From a virus, in the IMG/VR virus record IMGVR_UViG_3300035698_001735, positions 52,741 to 116,740 of that record: DNA of 64,000 nucleotides; one strand, written 5' to 3'. Position 1 is the first letter of the stretch. Every line of letters begins with the position of its first letter. A program made the translations under genes and the position numbers. Positions 46,453 to 55,402 of the stretch are shown in pieces. The notes below the pieces were generated by a model. It was given only the letters and a program-made list of their open reading frames with translations, had not been told where the DNA came from and did no database searches.

Positions 46453-47007
46453 ATGACCAATTTTACAGAACGATACGAAAAATTAAAAGCAACACGGCCA
46501 GAGTCGCTATATTCAATAGTTACTGAAGAAGTTGTCGAGCCTGCTCCTGAAGACGTCGTCGAACAAGTCAGCAGTGAAGATATAGATGCAGACGTATTAA
46601 ACATAGAAGACGAAGCAATAGAAAATGAAGCACTAGAAGACGAGGTTATTGAAGATGACACCAAGGAAGATAACACAGAAGAAGTTGAAGAAAGCCTCAT
46701 CGAAGATAGCACCAAGGATGCTGAAAAACAAGAGATTCAAACTGTTCAACCAAACCCAGACACGCTGTTAATACTAGAGGCGTTTGATCGATTAGTTAGT
46801 AAAATTGACGAGCTAATGCAAAATCCGCCGGGGGTTAATTTGCCGGCTCCTATTATCGAAATGACTATGCCGGAGATGCGTAAGATCGTGTCTAAGGATA
46901 TCAATCGAGACGCAGAAGGCAATATTAAAAGCATTACAGAAACAACTGTAGAAAAGCCAGTTAATAAAATGCTATCTGAAAAAGCTCCTCCAAAAAAATC
47001 TAAATAA
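46453..47007 (+). CDS. Late acidic protein
   Basis: The 184-residue product has a very acidic, low-complexity middle (about 25-90, mostly Glu and Asp) and a conserved-looking end (IIEMTMPEMRKI to KPVNKM). Late promoter and acidic repeat suggest a capsid-assembly or virion role, but this is inference. Confidence 0.55.
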   Translation: MTNFTERYEKLKATRPESLYSIVTEEVVEPAPEDVVEQVSSEDIDADVLNIEDEAIENEALEDEVIEDDTKEDNTEEVEESLIEDSTKDAEKQEIQTVQPNPDTLLILEAFDRLVSKIDELMQNPPGVNLPAPIIEMTMPEMRKIVSKDINRDAEGNIKSITETTVEKPVNKMLSEKAPPKKSK

Positions 47008-47032
47008 TTGTACGGCTACTATGAGGTAAACA

Positions 47033-47538
47033 ATGGCAGAAAGTAAGAAAGGCAAACATGCAGATTTCCTAGAAACGCGACAGCGCATTAAGCCTAGCTC
47101 GGAAGCGGTGGCGTCAAGATTAAGCCGGGCTCTAAGGTTATTGTAATACAAGCTGATTTAGAAGGACCTATCGTTAATGTCGATGCCGACTTCGACATGC
47201 CGGCCTACATTGCAATACAGCTAGAGCAGCTATTTTCAAATGCTACCGTAGAAGAAATTATCAACGCCGACGATCATCTTATTATTAATGACTTGCTCGG
47301 CGAAGGTAAGCATGTTATACGCCCTGGCAAAAAAACACGTTTCGAACACAAAACTAAAATGAGCGGCAAGGCAGACGTGTCTTTTAAGCCAGCACAAGCT
47401 ATAATAGAACATTTTGATTACGGACGTAACAGACGACGCGAAGAAGATGAACTTTTGGCTCTTGGTGATCTATATGAAACTAAAGGCAGGAAACGAAGTA
47501 GAGAAGATGACGAAATTGAGTTACTTGGACTACTTTAG
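47033..47538 (+). pseudogene. Late hypothetical protein, frameshifted
   Basis: ATG 47033 gives MAESKKGKHADFLETRQRIK and a run into a stop; another frame, entered near 47100 by one extra base (likely in a G run), reads GGVKIKPGSKVIVIQADLEG and continues to 47538. Restored length is about 168 residues. The open frame from 47197 alone starts at an internal Met. Confidence 0.55.
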
Positions 47539-47541
47539 CCA

Positions 47542-47570
47542 TTGACATATTTGGGTATCCGTTATACACT
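47542..47570 (+). promoter_or_regulatory. Sigma70-type promoter
   Basis: TTGACA at 47542-47547, 17-base spacer, TACACT at 47565-47570. Confidence 0.6.
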
Positions 47571-47722
47571 AGTAACATAGGAAATTAATTAAAACCGAAC
47601 TAATAGAGCATAAGCTCACCAATATGAGAAGGCCTTGCATTTCTTGTAGCCATTGTAAATGGTCAACCAATTAAAGGTTCGCCTAGTTAGTTTTCTAAAT
47701 TATCACAAAAGAGGAATATATA
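47571..47722 (+). other. 150-base leader with inverted repeat
   Basis: No tRNA or long gene is seen. AACTAATAG near 47599 can pair with CTAGTTAGTT near 47683. A 16-codon frame at 47624 with CISCSHC is also present; neither is proved. Confidence 0.35.
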
Positions 47723-47992
47723 ATGTCAGACGAAGAATTAAACGTTAAAGTTGTATTTGCTGATAGCTTTTTTGACAGCTTAAATGACCAAGATCTTACA
47801 CAAGAAGAACAGCAAGAAATCATTACTGAGTTAGGCGAACGCATGAAAGACCCAGTGCAAATGGCGGCTATGTTAGCTGAGTCCACTGAGTTGTCCGACG
47901 AAGAATGGCAAGAGCTAGTCGACACTGGTGCTATTCTTGAAGACGACGAACAAGTTACTACAGTAGAACTTGGTAAGAATCGGCTACATTAA
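47723..47992 (+). CDS. Hypothetical acidic protein
   Basis: The 89-residue product is rich in Glu and Asp and mostly helical, with AGAGGA upstream. It converges on the minus-strand pair that follows. Confidence 0.55.
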   Translation: MSDEELNVKVVFADSFFDSLNDQDLTQEEQQEIITELGERMKDPVQMAAMLAESTELSDEEWQELVDTGAILEDDEQVTTVELGKNRLH

Positions 47993-48306
47993 TACCGACG
48001 AAATATGATTTTCTCAGCAATACGCAAGTAATGCTGAGTTAATCCAATAAGCTGCCTGTGTGTATCCGAGTCACTTGGGTCTATCTGATAAACTTCTATA
48101 ATAGCCTTTGCAATTAAAAAATCACGCTCGGCTAATGCTTCTTCGTCAACTGGCAATCCGTTAACGCCCTGCAGAAACATTTCTTCTGTAATGTATAAAG
48201 CCAGTTGGAAGTTAGAATTATTTATGACTGGGTCACTAACTCCGTTAGAGTTCACTGGGCTAGATAATAATAAAAATAATAAACATAATGCTGCAAATAG
48301 TTTCAT
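47989..48306 (-). CDS. Exported protein next to a spanin-like gene
   Basis: The 105-residue product has a signal peptide (LFAALCLLFLLLSS) cut near residue 20. There is no lipobox. It overlaps the upstream minus-strand gene by four bases. The arrangement resembles an i-spanin/o-spanin pair, but the missing lipid site is against a standard o-spanin. Confidence 0.5.
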   Translation of the reverse strand: MKLFAALCLLFLLLSSPVNSNGVSDPVINNSNFQLALYITEEMFLQGVNGLPVDEEALAERDFLIAKAIIEVYQIDPSDSDTHRQLIGLTQHYLRIAEKIIFRRY

Positions 48307-48788
48307 TTTCTTTCCTGTAATGCACGTAGTAGGCTATCAGTGTTAACTGAACTGTTAGAAATACCTACACGCTTAATTTTTAATATTGGACTGTTTACGC
48401 ACTCGCGTATCGTAATCGGATTATAGTGTTTAGGAATCTCACGTAGCTTATCTACTTGCTCTTGGTGCTTGTCTTGTAATGCACGCCACGAATTAATTTT
48501 AGCAACGGCGTATTCCCCTTCGTCTTCTTTTAACATGTTAATCACTTCTTTAGAAATTAAAATCATAGTTTCTTGTTTATTCTTGTCTATCTCAATTTCG
48601 ATATCAGCAAACACAGCTTGTTGTTCACAGTACTGCTCTATTACTGCTTGTTGCTTAGCAAAGTGGTTGTACAGCCATGTAGCGCTACCAGACATCGATG
48701 CAACAAATCCTATTAATCCAAACATCCATGCTTTATTTCTAAGTAAAACTTGAAAAAAGCTAATCGGTGTACCGTCTTTGTCTTTCAT
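48303..48788 (-). CDS. Membrane-anchored coiled-coil protein, possible i-spanin
   Basis: Minus-strand ATG at 48788 has AGGAG upstream; a longer frame to 49040 overlaps the + strand gene and is rejected. The 161 residues have a helix at about 18-35, then a long charged helical region (IEIEIDKNKQETMILISKE). Type and place fit a lysis spanin inner component, though the order within the lysis region is not standard. Confidence 0.5.
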   Translation of the reverse strand: MKDKDGTPISFFQVLLRNKAWMFGLIGFVASMSGSATWLYNHFAKQQAVIEQYCEQQAVFADIEIEIDKNKQETMILISKEVINMLKEDEGEYAVAKINSWRALQDKHQEQVDKLREIPKHYNPITIRECVNSPILKIKRVGISNSSVNTDSLLRALQERK

Positions 48789-48817
48789 GTTAGTGTCTCC
48801 TATGTTGTATTTAGTGC

Positions 48818-48846
48818 TTGACAGTGCATAAGCAATATAGTATAAT
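48818..48846 (+). promoter_or_regulatory. Sigma70-type promoter
   Basis: TTGACA at 48818-48823, 17-base spacer, TATAAT at 48841-48846, between divergent genes. Confidence 0.85.
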
Positions 48847-48879
48847 AGCTGCACAAATTTATTAAAGTGAGGATTAGCA

Positions 48880-49770
48880 ATGGCTAGTGTAGTTGCACGA
48901 TTAAACAAATTAAAACTAATTAACCCGCCTGCATGGCTTCCTAGTAACACTATGTTCGAAGGATGGACTGGTTCTGTTGCATACGGAGCAAGTAACGACG
49001 CAAGTGATATGGACATTGTCGGCTTTGCTATGCCTCCCAAGGATATGATATTCCCGCACTTATCAGGCGAGATTCACGGCTTTGGTAATCAGATACCGCG
49101 CTTTGATCAATATCAGCAGCACCACGTAAATGATAAAAGCACAGGCAAAGAATACGATCTTGTCATCTATAGCATCGTAAAGTTCTTCCAGCTAGTTATG
49201 GATAATAACCCTAACATGGTAGATAACTTATTCCTGCCGCGCCGTTGTATTTTACACTCTACTGAAATGTACGAACGTATACGCGAAAACCGTAAGATGT
49301 TTTTACACAAAGGATCTTACTATAAGTTCCGCGGGTATGCGTTGAGTCAAATGAGCAAGATTAACAAAGGCTCAAACAAAAGTAATCCTAAGCGCCAAGC
49401 TTCTATTGACGAACATGGATACGATGTTAAGTTCGGGTATCACGTAATTCGCTTGCTACTAGAAGCAGAGCAGTTACTAACAACTGGAGACTTGCAACTT
49501 GATCGTGACTCGGAAGTTTATAAGTCAGTGCGCCGGGGCGAATGGACGCTAGAACGCATAAACGGCTGGGCTACTGAAAAAGAGAAATCTTTAGAGACGC
49601 TGTTTGCAAATTCCAAGCTTCCTGAACGTCCGCCGGAAGACAAGATTAAAGAATTGTTAATGGAGTGTTTAGAAATGCATTACGGATCGCTATCTGCGGC
49701 GGTTGTTGAGCAAGACAAGCACAGCAGACTGCTTAGAGAACTTGATGAGCTAGTTAACAAGCATCGTTAA
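48880..49770 (+). CDS. YcgL-type (COG3541) predicted nucleotidyltransferase
   Basis: The 296-residue protein has GWTGSVAYGASNDASDMDIVGF, the GS...DxD motif of polymerase-beta-type nucleotidyltransferases, plus DLVIYSIVKFFQL and NMVDNLF. This matches COG3541, some of which are named RlaP for linkage to RNA ligases. It may transfer nucleotides to RNA or small molecules. Confidence 0.7.
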   Translation: MASVVARLNKLKLINPPAWLPSNTMFEGWTGSVAYGASNDASDMDIVGFAMPPKDMIFPHLSGEIHGFGNQIPRFDQYQQHHVNDKSTGKEYDLVIYSIVKFFQLVMDNNPNMVDNLFLPRRCILHSTEMYERIRENRKMFLHKGSYYKFRGYALSQMSKINKGSNKSNPKRQASIDEHGYDVKFGYHVIRLLLEAEQLLTTGDLQLDRDSEVYKSVRRGEWTLERINGWATEKEKSLETLFANSKLPERPPEDKIKELLMECLEMHYGSLSAAVVEQDKHSRLLRELDELVNKHR

Positions 49771-49786
49771 TTAACTAATATAATAG

Positions 49787-49815
49787 TTGACAATAGTCGT
49801 ACGTTATTGTATAAT
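49787..49815 (+). promoter_or_regulatory. Sigma70-type promoter with operator-like repeat
   Basis: TTGACA at 49787-49792, 17-base spacer, TATAAT at 49810-49815. TAGTCGTAC (49794-49802) and GTACGACTA (49816-49824) form a perfect inverted repeat over the promoter. Confidence 0.75.
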
Positions 49816-49873
49816 GTACGACTATTAATTAAAAACTTTTATTATTAAACTAAAATCTAACAGGAAGTACCGT

Positions 49874-50783
49874 ATGAAAAAACATATAACGAGCGTAGTA
49901 ACACTTGCTATTGCGCTGTCTTTTGCACGCTGCGCCAGCAGCTTATGCTGAGACGTATACATCTACTATGACAGGCAATGATAACAGCCTTGTTGTTAAT
50001 TACGACCAAAACGGTGCCACTGGCACTAATGTCAATACATATACATCTACTATGACCGGCAATAAGAACAGCATTGTTCTTAATTATGGCGCTGACGGGT
50101 TTGGAACACAAGCTGATCTAGTAGCTATTAACAAACGAATGACTCGACTCAACAACGAAGACATGCGTGTTAAGCGTGGTAGAGTAGATGGCACTGACCT
50201 AGTCCTTGAAGTAGAAGACATGGCTAAGTCAAACGGCCGGCCTACTATATACAAGCGAGATGTTAGAATTGACGTGTCGGAGTTAAACCAGTCTGCAGAA
50301 GTTGCCGACAACACGAGTAAAATTATTACTAATACTACTGATATTACAATCAACAATGCCAAGACAGGAATCACATCAGACCAAGCAGATCACATTGTAA
50401 ACAACAATGCCAAGACAGGAATCACATCAGACCAGGCAAATCAAATTGTAAACAACCGTGTTGATATTAATGATCTGAAACAACGTGACATTAATACAAA
50501 CAAGCGCATTGATAATATTTTTATTAGCATGGACGACTTAGAAAAGAACCTGTCGGGTGGTATTGCTAGCTCAATCGCAATAGGCCAACACCAGTTTGAT
50601 CCAAGCTATAAAGGCGGTGGTCAAGTTAGCGTAGCAGCTGGTTTCTACAACGGCGAAAATGCACTAAGTTTAGCAGCAGGCGTGCCGGTAGGCGAACGTG
50701 CTTTTTTTAGCACTTCTTTAGCTACTGACAGCGGAAACAAAGGCGTAAGCATGGGCATCGGCTTAACGTATCGCTTAAAGTAA
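49874..50783 (+). pseudogene. YadA-anchor (trimeric autotransporter-like) protein, signal peptide frameshifted
   Basis: From ATG 49874 the frame stops after 25 codons. Removing one T from a run of four (49920-49923) gives a signal peptide ending HAAPAAYA, joined to the frame ending 50783. The C-terminal 75 residues (GGIASSIAIGQHQF, FYNGENALSLAAGV, GIGLTYRL) match the YadA beta-barrel anchor; the middle has coiled-coil and two 17-residue repeats. This is an outer-membrane protein type not usual in lytic phages. Confidence 0.65.
50352..50453 (+). repeat. Two 51-bp tandem repeats in the YadA-like gene
   Basis: Units starting AACAATGCC at 50352 and 50403 encode the repeated NAKTGITSDQA segment. 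Confidence 0.7.
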
Positions 50784-50804
50784 ACAACACGCAGTAAACG
50801 AAAC

Positions 50805-50828
50805 AAAGACGAGCTAGCTCGTCTTTTC
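50805..50828 (+). terminator. Rho-independent terminator
   Basis: AAAGACGAGC / GCTCGTCTTT with T-run, nearly the same hairpin as at 17493. Confidence 0.88.
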
Positions 50829-50830
50829 TC

Positions 50831-50859
50831 TTGACAACTTATCCTAACTTTGTTATAGT
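50831..50859 (+). promoter_or_regulatory. Sigma70-type promoter
   Basis: TTGACA at 50831-50836, 17-base spacer, TATAGT at 50854-50859. Confidence 0.75.
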
Positions 50860-50872
50860 AGCATAGATAAAG

Positions 50873-50880
50873 TATAAATA
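50873..50880 (+). promoter_or_regulatory. T4-type late promoter motif TATAAATA
   Basis: Twenty-two bases before ATG 50903, after the early-type promoter, so the gene may be read both early and late. Confidence 0.55.
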
Positions 50881-50902
50881 CTTTGAGAAACGGAGAAAAA
50901 AG

Positions 50903-51469
50903 ATGTCAACATTCTTGGGTCCGCGTGCCCTTGTTCTTAACGCAAACTACATGCCAGTATCACTGTTCCCCATCCACACGATTCCCGTAGAGGATGCTAT
51001 TACTCGTGTGTTTAACGGAACTTGCCATGTTGTATTTGAATATGAACGTGCCATTCTTACTCCGTCACTTAAAATGAAATGGCCTTCGGTTATTGCACGT
51101 AACACCGGAGTCCGCGTGAAAGAAAAAGTAAAGCTACGTCGCGAATCTCTGTATTACAGAGACCACGGCATATGCGTATATTGTGAAAAGAAACTTACAA
51201 TAAATCAGCTTACTTACGATCACGTTTATCCGCGTGCTAAAGGTGGCGCTCACGCATGGGACAATATTGTCTCTAGCTGCGGTAAGTGCAACAATGCAAA
51301 AGGCCACAGTATGCCAGTAGGTAACTGGAAGCCAAAGATTGCACCATTCGAACCAACATACTTTGATTTACTTAAAGCGCGCCGAAAATGGCCAATTACT
51401 ATTCCGCATGCATCTTGGGAAACATTCCTTGGTAATTGGGAAGCTGAAGTATTAGTATTGAGGTCTTAA
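50903..51469 (+). CDS. HNH endonuclease
   Basis: The 188-residue protein has GICVYCEKKL, LTYDHVYPRAKGG and CGKCNNAKG, the complete HNH core with zinc cysteines. The N-terminal 80 residues (ARALVLNANYMPVSL-like start) are typical of the long phage and bacterial HNH family. It may cut DNA in recombination or act as a homing-type nuclease. Confidence 0.85.
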   Translation: MSTFLGPRALVLNANYMPVSLFPIHTIPVEDAITRVFNGTCHVVFEYERAILTPSLKMKWPSVIARNTGVRVKEKVKLRRESLYYRDHGICVYCEKKLTINQLTYDHVYPRAKGGAHAWDNIVSSCGKCNNAKGHSMPVGNWKPKIAPFEPTYFDLLKARRKWPITIPHASWETFLGNWEAEVLVLRS

Positions 51470-51473
51470 CCAA

Positions 51474-51502
51474 TTGACAATACTGCTTTTGTATAGTACA
51501 AT
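51474..51502 (+). promoter_or_regulatory. Sigma70-type promoter
   Basis: TTGACA at 51474-51479, 17-base spacer, TACAAT at 51497-51502. Confidence 0.75.
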
Positions 51503-51526
51503 AAGTGTATTATATGGAGGCAGTAT

Positions 51527-52846
51527 ATGCGCACACAACCCCAAGACATTATTAAACTCATCGAAGAAAAATCCGGTCGTCTAGACAAAGAAGCTATTGT
51601 GCTTAATGCAATGGAAGAAACTCAAGACGAGTTCTTCGCAGGGTTATCACTAGCATACAACAAGCTTGTTACTTTTGGCGTTAAACAAGTACCGGAAAGT
51701 ACTGTAGAAAACGGACAAGGATTGCCGTGGGATGCTTTTATTAAGCTATCCACGTTACTTCAACTTCGCCAACTTACTGGACACGCAGCTCGTGATGCAA
51801 TCGAGTTAGCTATGCAATCAGCAACACAAGAACAATGGAACGGCTTTTATCGTCGTATCTTAATTAAAGACATGCGATGCGGAATGACAGAAGGCACAGT
51901 CAATCGTGTTGCTAAGAAGAACAAATTCCTCCAATACGAAATTCCAGTCTTTACATGCCAACTTGCGCACGACTCAGCTAAGCACGAAAAAAAGCTTACT
52001 GGAAAGAAAATGATTGAGACTAAACTAGACGGTGTAAGAGACATTACTATTGTGCGCACCGACGGCCAGGTTGAAATGTTTAGTCGCAACGGCAAGCAGT
52101 TTCATAACTTTAATCATATATGTGATCAAATTAGCGAAGTTGTTAAGGAGTATCCGCCTCCTTGTGACTTAGTGCTAGACGGCGAAATAATGAGTTCTAG
52201 CTTTCAGGACTTGATGAAACAAGTACAGCGTAAAGACGATGTAGATACAGGCGATGCTATACTAAACTTGTTTGACATGCTACCGCTAGAAGACTTTCTC
52301 AAAGGTGGCTGGGATAAAAAACAAACAGAACGTACAGCTATGTTGCAACACTGGGTTAATACGCACAAAGCGGCATTACCTAACGTAGACGTGCTTGAGT
52401 ACGAAGTTGTAGACTTAGATACTGCTGAAGGACAAAAACGCTACGTAGAGCTTAATAAAGCTGCTGTAGAGGGGGGATATGAAGGCATCATGATTAAAGA
52501 TCTTGATGCCAGTTATACATGCAAGCGATCAACTGCTTGGCTTAAACTAAAGCCGTTTATACAGGTAACATTAAAAGTAGTAGCTATTGAAGAAGGCACC
52601 AATAAAAATGTAGGCCGCCTAGGTGCATTAGTGTGCAAAGGCAAGGACGACGGTAAGTATATTATCGTAAACGTAGGCGGTGGCTTTTCAGAAAAGCAAC
52701 GCGAAGAGTACTACACTGATGATGTAATAGAAAGACTAGCCGAAGTAAGAGCTGATGCTATTACGCAAAATCAAGACGGAACATACAGCTTACGCTTTCC
52801 GCGTTTTATAACGTTTCGCGACAACGGCAATGGAGTAAAAATATAA
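51527..52846 (+). CDS. ATP-dependent DNA ligase
   Basis: The 439-residue protein has motif I ETKLDGVR with Lys166 as the AMP acceptor, MFSRNGKQF (motif III region), LDGEIM (motif IIIa/IV region), and KLKPF near the end, following the order of T4 gp30-type ligases. It joins nicks during replication and repair. The stop overlaps the next start. Confidence 0.9.
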   Translation: MRTQPQDIIKLIEEKSGRLDKEAIVLNAMEETQDEFFAGLSLAYNKLVTFGVKQVPESTVENGQGLPWDAFIKLSTLLQLRQLTGHAARDAIELAMQSATQEQWNGFYRRILIKDMRCGMTEGTVNRVAKKNKFLQYEIPVFTCQLAHDSAKHEKKLTGKKMIETKLDGVRDITIVRTDGQVEMFSRNGKQFHNFNHICDQISEVVKEYPPPCDLVLDGEIMSSSFQDLMKQVQRKDDVDTGDAILNLFDMLPLEDFLKGGWDKKQTERTAMLQHWVNTHKAALPNVDVLEYEVVDLDTAEGQKRYVELNKAAVEGGYEGIMIKDLDASYTCKRSTAWLKLKPFIQVTLKVVAIEEGTNKNVGRLGALVCKGKDDGKYIIVNVGGGFSEKQREEYYTDDVIERLAEVRADAITQNQDGTYSLRFPRFITFRDNGNGVKI

Positions 52847-53370
52847 TGTCACAATATCTAGATCCCAGCAATCCGTACAGTAACCCGTATGCCGCACGTA
52901 ATCAATACGATCCATTTAATGCTGGTTATCATTCGCTTAGCGAACAGCAAGCCGAGGAGCATGCAGTAATAGGACGCGAAGTTCTCGGTAAGGCATTGCA
53001 AGCATACGTAGAAAAAAGCGATAGGCAATTTGTTAGACTTGCAGCTATGGATCATCAACATGTACCTTGCAATAACCCCTATACTGGATTTTCCGAGTCC
53101 TACATTAGAGAAGACGGTATTCAAATAGATCTTTCAGAAGATAATTTTAAGAAGCTGGCGATTCTGATAGGAGTAGCAGAACGCACTGATCCACACGCAG
53201 TACATCGCTTTATCGCGCACAGAGCAGAAGCGATAGTTAGCAGTAAGCACGAAAAAGAACAGAAGTTAAGGGACGAAAATCCATCACTAGCTAACTTATA
53301 CAGTAAATACCAAATGACAAGGAAACTGATAACTAATGCCGAAGGTGACGATAGCACACTATGCGATTGA
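52846..53370 (+). CDS. Hypothetical protein
   Basis: The 174-residue product has an Asn- and Tyr-rich start (NPYSNPYAARNQYDP) then a helical region. Overlaps both neighbours. No family is recognised. Confidence 0.55.
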   Translation: MSQYLDPSNPYSNPYAARNQYDPFNAGYHSLSEQQAEEHAVIGREVLGKALQAYVEKSDRQFVRLAAMDHQHVPCNNPYTGFSESYIREDGIQIDLSEDNFKKLAILIGVAERTDPHAVHRFIAHRAEAIVSSKHEKEQKLRDENPSLANLYSKYQMTRKLITNAEGDDSTLCD

Positions 53371-53632
53371 TCTAGGCGGAGCAATTTTCAACTCCGTGCC
53401 GCCGTATTGCCTAGAGGGTAACTACATCAAAACACAAACTTTAGACCGTGCCGGCAAAGGTGAACTCCGTGCGCTTACATGGCTATATGATCAAGCTAGT
53501 GACATTACATATCAGCACGCGTATGATCCGGCGAAAATGAAAGTAAAGGTTAGCGTATCAGGACAGCTCGGCGAAAAAGACTACACGTACTATATACTAA
53601 AATACGGGCACCTGCACTCTATCAGTAGTTGA
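53336..53632 (+). CDS. Hypothetical protein
   Basis: A 98-residue frame overlapping the previous gene by 35 bases, with a soluble mixed fold. No strong ribosome site is seen. Its 3' end carries the next promoter. Confidence 0.45.
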   Translation: MPKVTIAHYAIDLGGAIFNSVPPYCLEGNYIKTQTLDRAGKGELRALTWLYDQASDITYQHAYDPAKMKVKVSVSGQLGEKDYTYYILKYGHLHSISS

Positions 53633-53657
53633 CAATAAGCCCGGTTGACTATATAGT
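53629..53657 (+). promoter_or_regulatory. Sigma70-type promoter
   Basis: TTGACA at 53629-53634, 17-base spacer, TATAGT at 53652-53657. Confidence 0.75.
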
Positions 53658-53681
53658 ATGTACTTAAGGAGAATAACAATA

Positions 53682-54968
53682 ATGGCAAAAGCAAAAAAAA
53701 CACGAGCAGCACCTATAGTTAGACGCGGCGGAAAGCTACCTGACATTAACTGGGACGGCTGGGAAAAGTGGAGTGGACAAAAGTACAATAAATTTCGACG
53801 CAATGCAATCAGTTTTTACTATGACAACTATAAGCTTACTGACTTACAGCCCAACTTATATAAGTGGATGGAAGCAAGTGGGTACAGTAAAGACGACGTT
53901 CGCGCAATGAAAGAAGTTCCGTCGTGGAGAATACCCGCAACTCCTTGTATACTAGCAAAGTGTTTAACTATAGGTATGCCGGACGTTAATCCAGTATGGG
54001 ACGAGTATTGGGTTAGTTTAAAAGGCACAGGTGATACTGTACCTCGTGCACCGACCGCTTTTATTAATGAATTCATTAGTAATATAATTGAAGACGGCCG
54101 CCATGCACTTAAAGTAAAGAAGGCAGAAGCAGGTGGGGAACAAAAAGAATCCGCTTCTCCTACTATACAAGACCGCATACGCGAGCAAGCCATTAGTATG
54201 GCTGAGCCAATTGACGAATGGCTGGAAACGTTTATAATCAATCCCAAGACATTTAACGCAAAAGAATTTGATATCAACACGCACTTTACTACTGTTAATC
54301 TTACACAAGCACACGCACGTAAAATGATTGGTTTCTACGAAGCAGAGCTTAATGAGATGCGAACCGTTAAACTAATTCCTACACCAGCTAAGTTAAAAAA
54401 GATTAAAGATGAGAAAGAGTTAGCGGAGTGGGAGCAAATTATAGAAGGTTACGCGCACTTACGCAAAGTAGACGTAGCTAAGTACGTAGACGCGCTAGAA
54501 ACGCTTGTAGGCGCTTGTACGCTTGTTATAGACGCTAGTAAAGCTACACGCAAGCCTCGTAAACGCGCTGCTCCTAGTGCAGAGAAATTAGTTGCTAAAA
54601 TTAAATATAAAGTTAAAGACGACAAATACCAAGTTGCTAGCATTAATCCTATTGATATTATAGGTGCTAATGAGCTTTGGACATTTAATGTTAAGACTCG
54701 AAAGATAGGAAGATACGTTGCCGATAATCCTGATCACACCGGGCAGAAACGCGGTGGCTCTGGACTGCAAGTTAAGGGAACTACGCTAACAGGGTTCAAC
54801 GAAAAAGAATCTATACAAAAAACGTTACGAAAACCGTTAGATCAGCTAAAAGAGTTTAAGTCTTTGGGTAAGGTTAAATTAAGAAAATTTATTAATAGTA
54901 TCGCCACTACAGACACTAAATTAAATGGTCGATTTAATACGGACACTATACTTCTTAAAGTAACTTAA
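53682..54968 (+). CDS. Hypothetical protein seen in marine T4-like phages
   Basis: ATG 53682 has AAGGAGA upstream (the longer frame from 53658 would begin in the promoter). The 428-residue product has a basic start (KAKKTRAAPIVRR), WDGWEKWSGQ, and a Lys-rich C-terminal half. I recall this type from marine phages without a known function. Confidence 0.6.
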   Translation: MAKAKKTRAAPIVRRGGKLPDINWDGWEKWSGQKYNKFRRNAISFYYDNYKLTDLQPNLYKWMEASGYSKDDVRAMKEVPSWRIPATPCILAKCLTIGMPDVNPVWDEYWVSLKGTGDTVPRAPTAFINEFISNIIEDGRHALKVKKAEAGGEQKESASPTIQDRIREQAISMAEPIDEWLETFIINPKTFNAKEFDINTHFTTVNLTQAHARKMIGFYEAELNEMRTVKLIPTPAKLKKIKDEKELAEWEQIIEGYAHLRKVDVAKYVDALETLVGACTLVIDASKATRKPRKRAAPSAEKLVAKIKYKVKDDKYQVASINPIDIIGANELWTFNVKTRKIGRYVADNPDHTGQKRGGSGLQVKGTTLTGFNEKESIQKTLRKPLDQLKEFKSLGKVKLRKFINSIATTDTKLNGRFNTDTILLKVT

Positions 54969-54974
54969 TAAATA
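54967..54974 (+). promoter_or_regulatory. T4-type late promoter motif AATAAATA
   Basis: Five bases before ATG 54980. Confidence 0.4.
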
Positions 54975-54979
54975 CTAGC

Positions 54980-55330
54980 ATGATAGATTTCATTACAGAA
55001 AAACTAAAAGTTTGGATTTGGGTGGGTAGATTTTCTGTAATAGGAGTTCTTCTCGCCATTATATACTTTCACTACGCAAATCCTTTGATATTTAAGGATC
55101 CTTTAATAGTGGGGTTAACTTGCACAGTATTGTTCATGATGATGCTCTGGTGGTGGTGGGTAGTGTATGTAATTAAAACTATAGACCGCATCCAACACAC
55201 ACTAACCAAAGCTAACGACACTGTAGAAGATCTTATGGTCAGTATAAAAGAAGTTAAGCAAATGGCAAAAGAACAGCAAGAAACAACTATTGCTATAATT
55301 TCTCAATACAGACAGAAGTTAGACGAATAA
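54980..55330 (+). CDS. Membrane protein with C-terminal coiled coil
   Basis: The 116 residues have two helices (about 14-31 and 40-61) and a C-terminal coiled coil (DTVEDLMVSIKEVKQ). The topology recalls holin-like or virion membrane proteins but no family is clear. Confidence 0.5.
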   Translation: MIDFITEKLKVWIWVGRFSVIGVLLAIIYFHYANPLIFKDPLIVGLTCTVLFMMMLWWWWVVYVIKTIDRIQHTLTKANDTVEDLMVSIKEVKQMAKEQQETTIAIISQYRQKLDE

Positions 55331-55347
55331 ATATTTTTAATTTATGG

Positions 55348-55376
55348 TTGACACATTGGATAACTTGTTGTATAAT
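55348..55376 (+). promoter_or_regulatory. Sigma70-type promoter, perfect hexamers
   Basis: TTGACA at 55348-55353, 17-base spacer, TATAAT at 55371-55376. Confidence 0.85.
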
Positions 55377-55402
55377 AACGATTAACAAGGAGATAAAATA
55401 AT

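Noticed and set aside
48789-49040. N-terminal extension of the minus-strand spanin-like gene
   Set aside because: It overlaps the plus-strand promoter and the start of the nucleotidyltransferase gene; the ATG at 48788 has a good AGGAG site.
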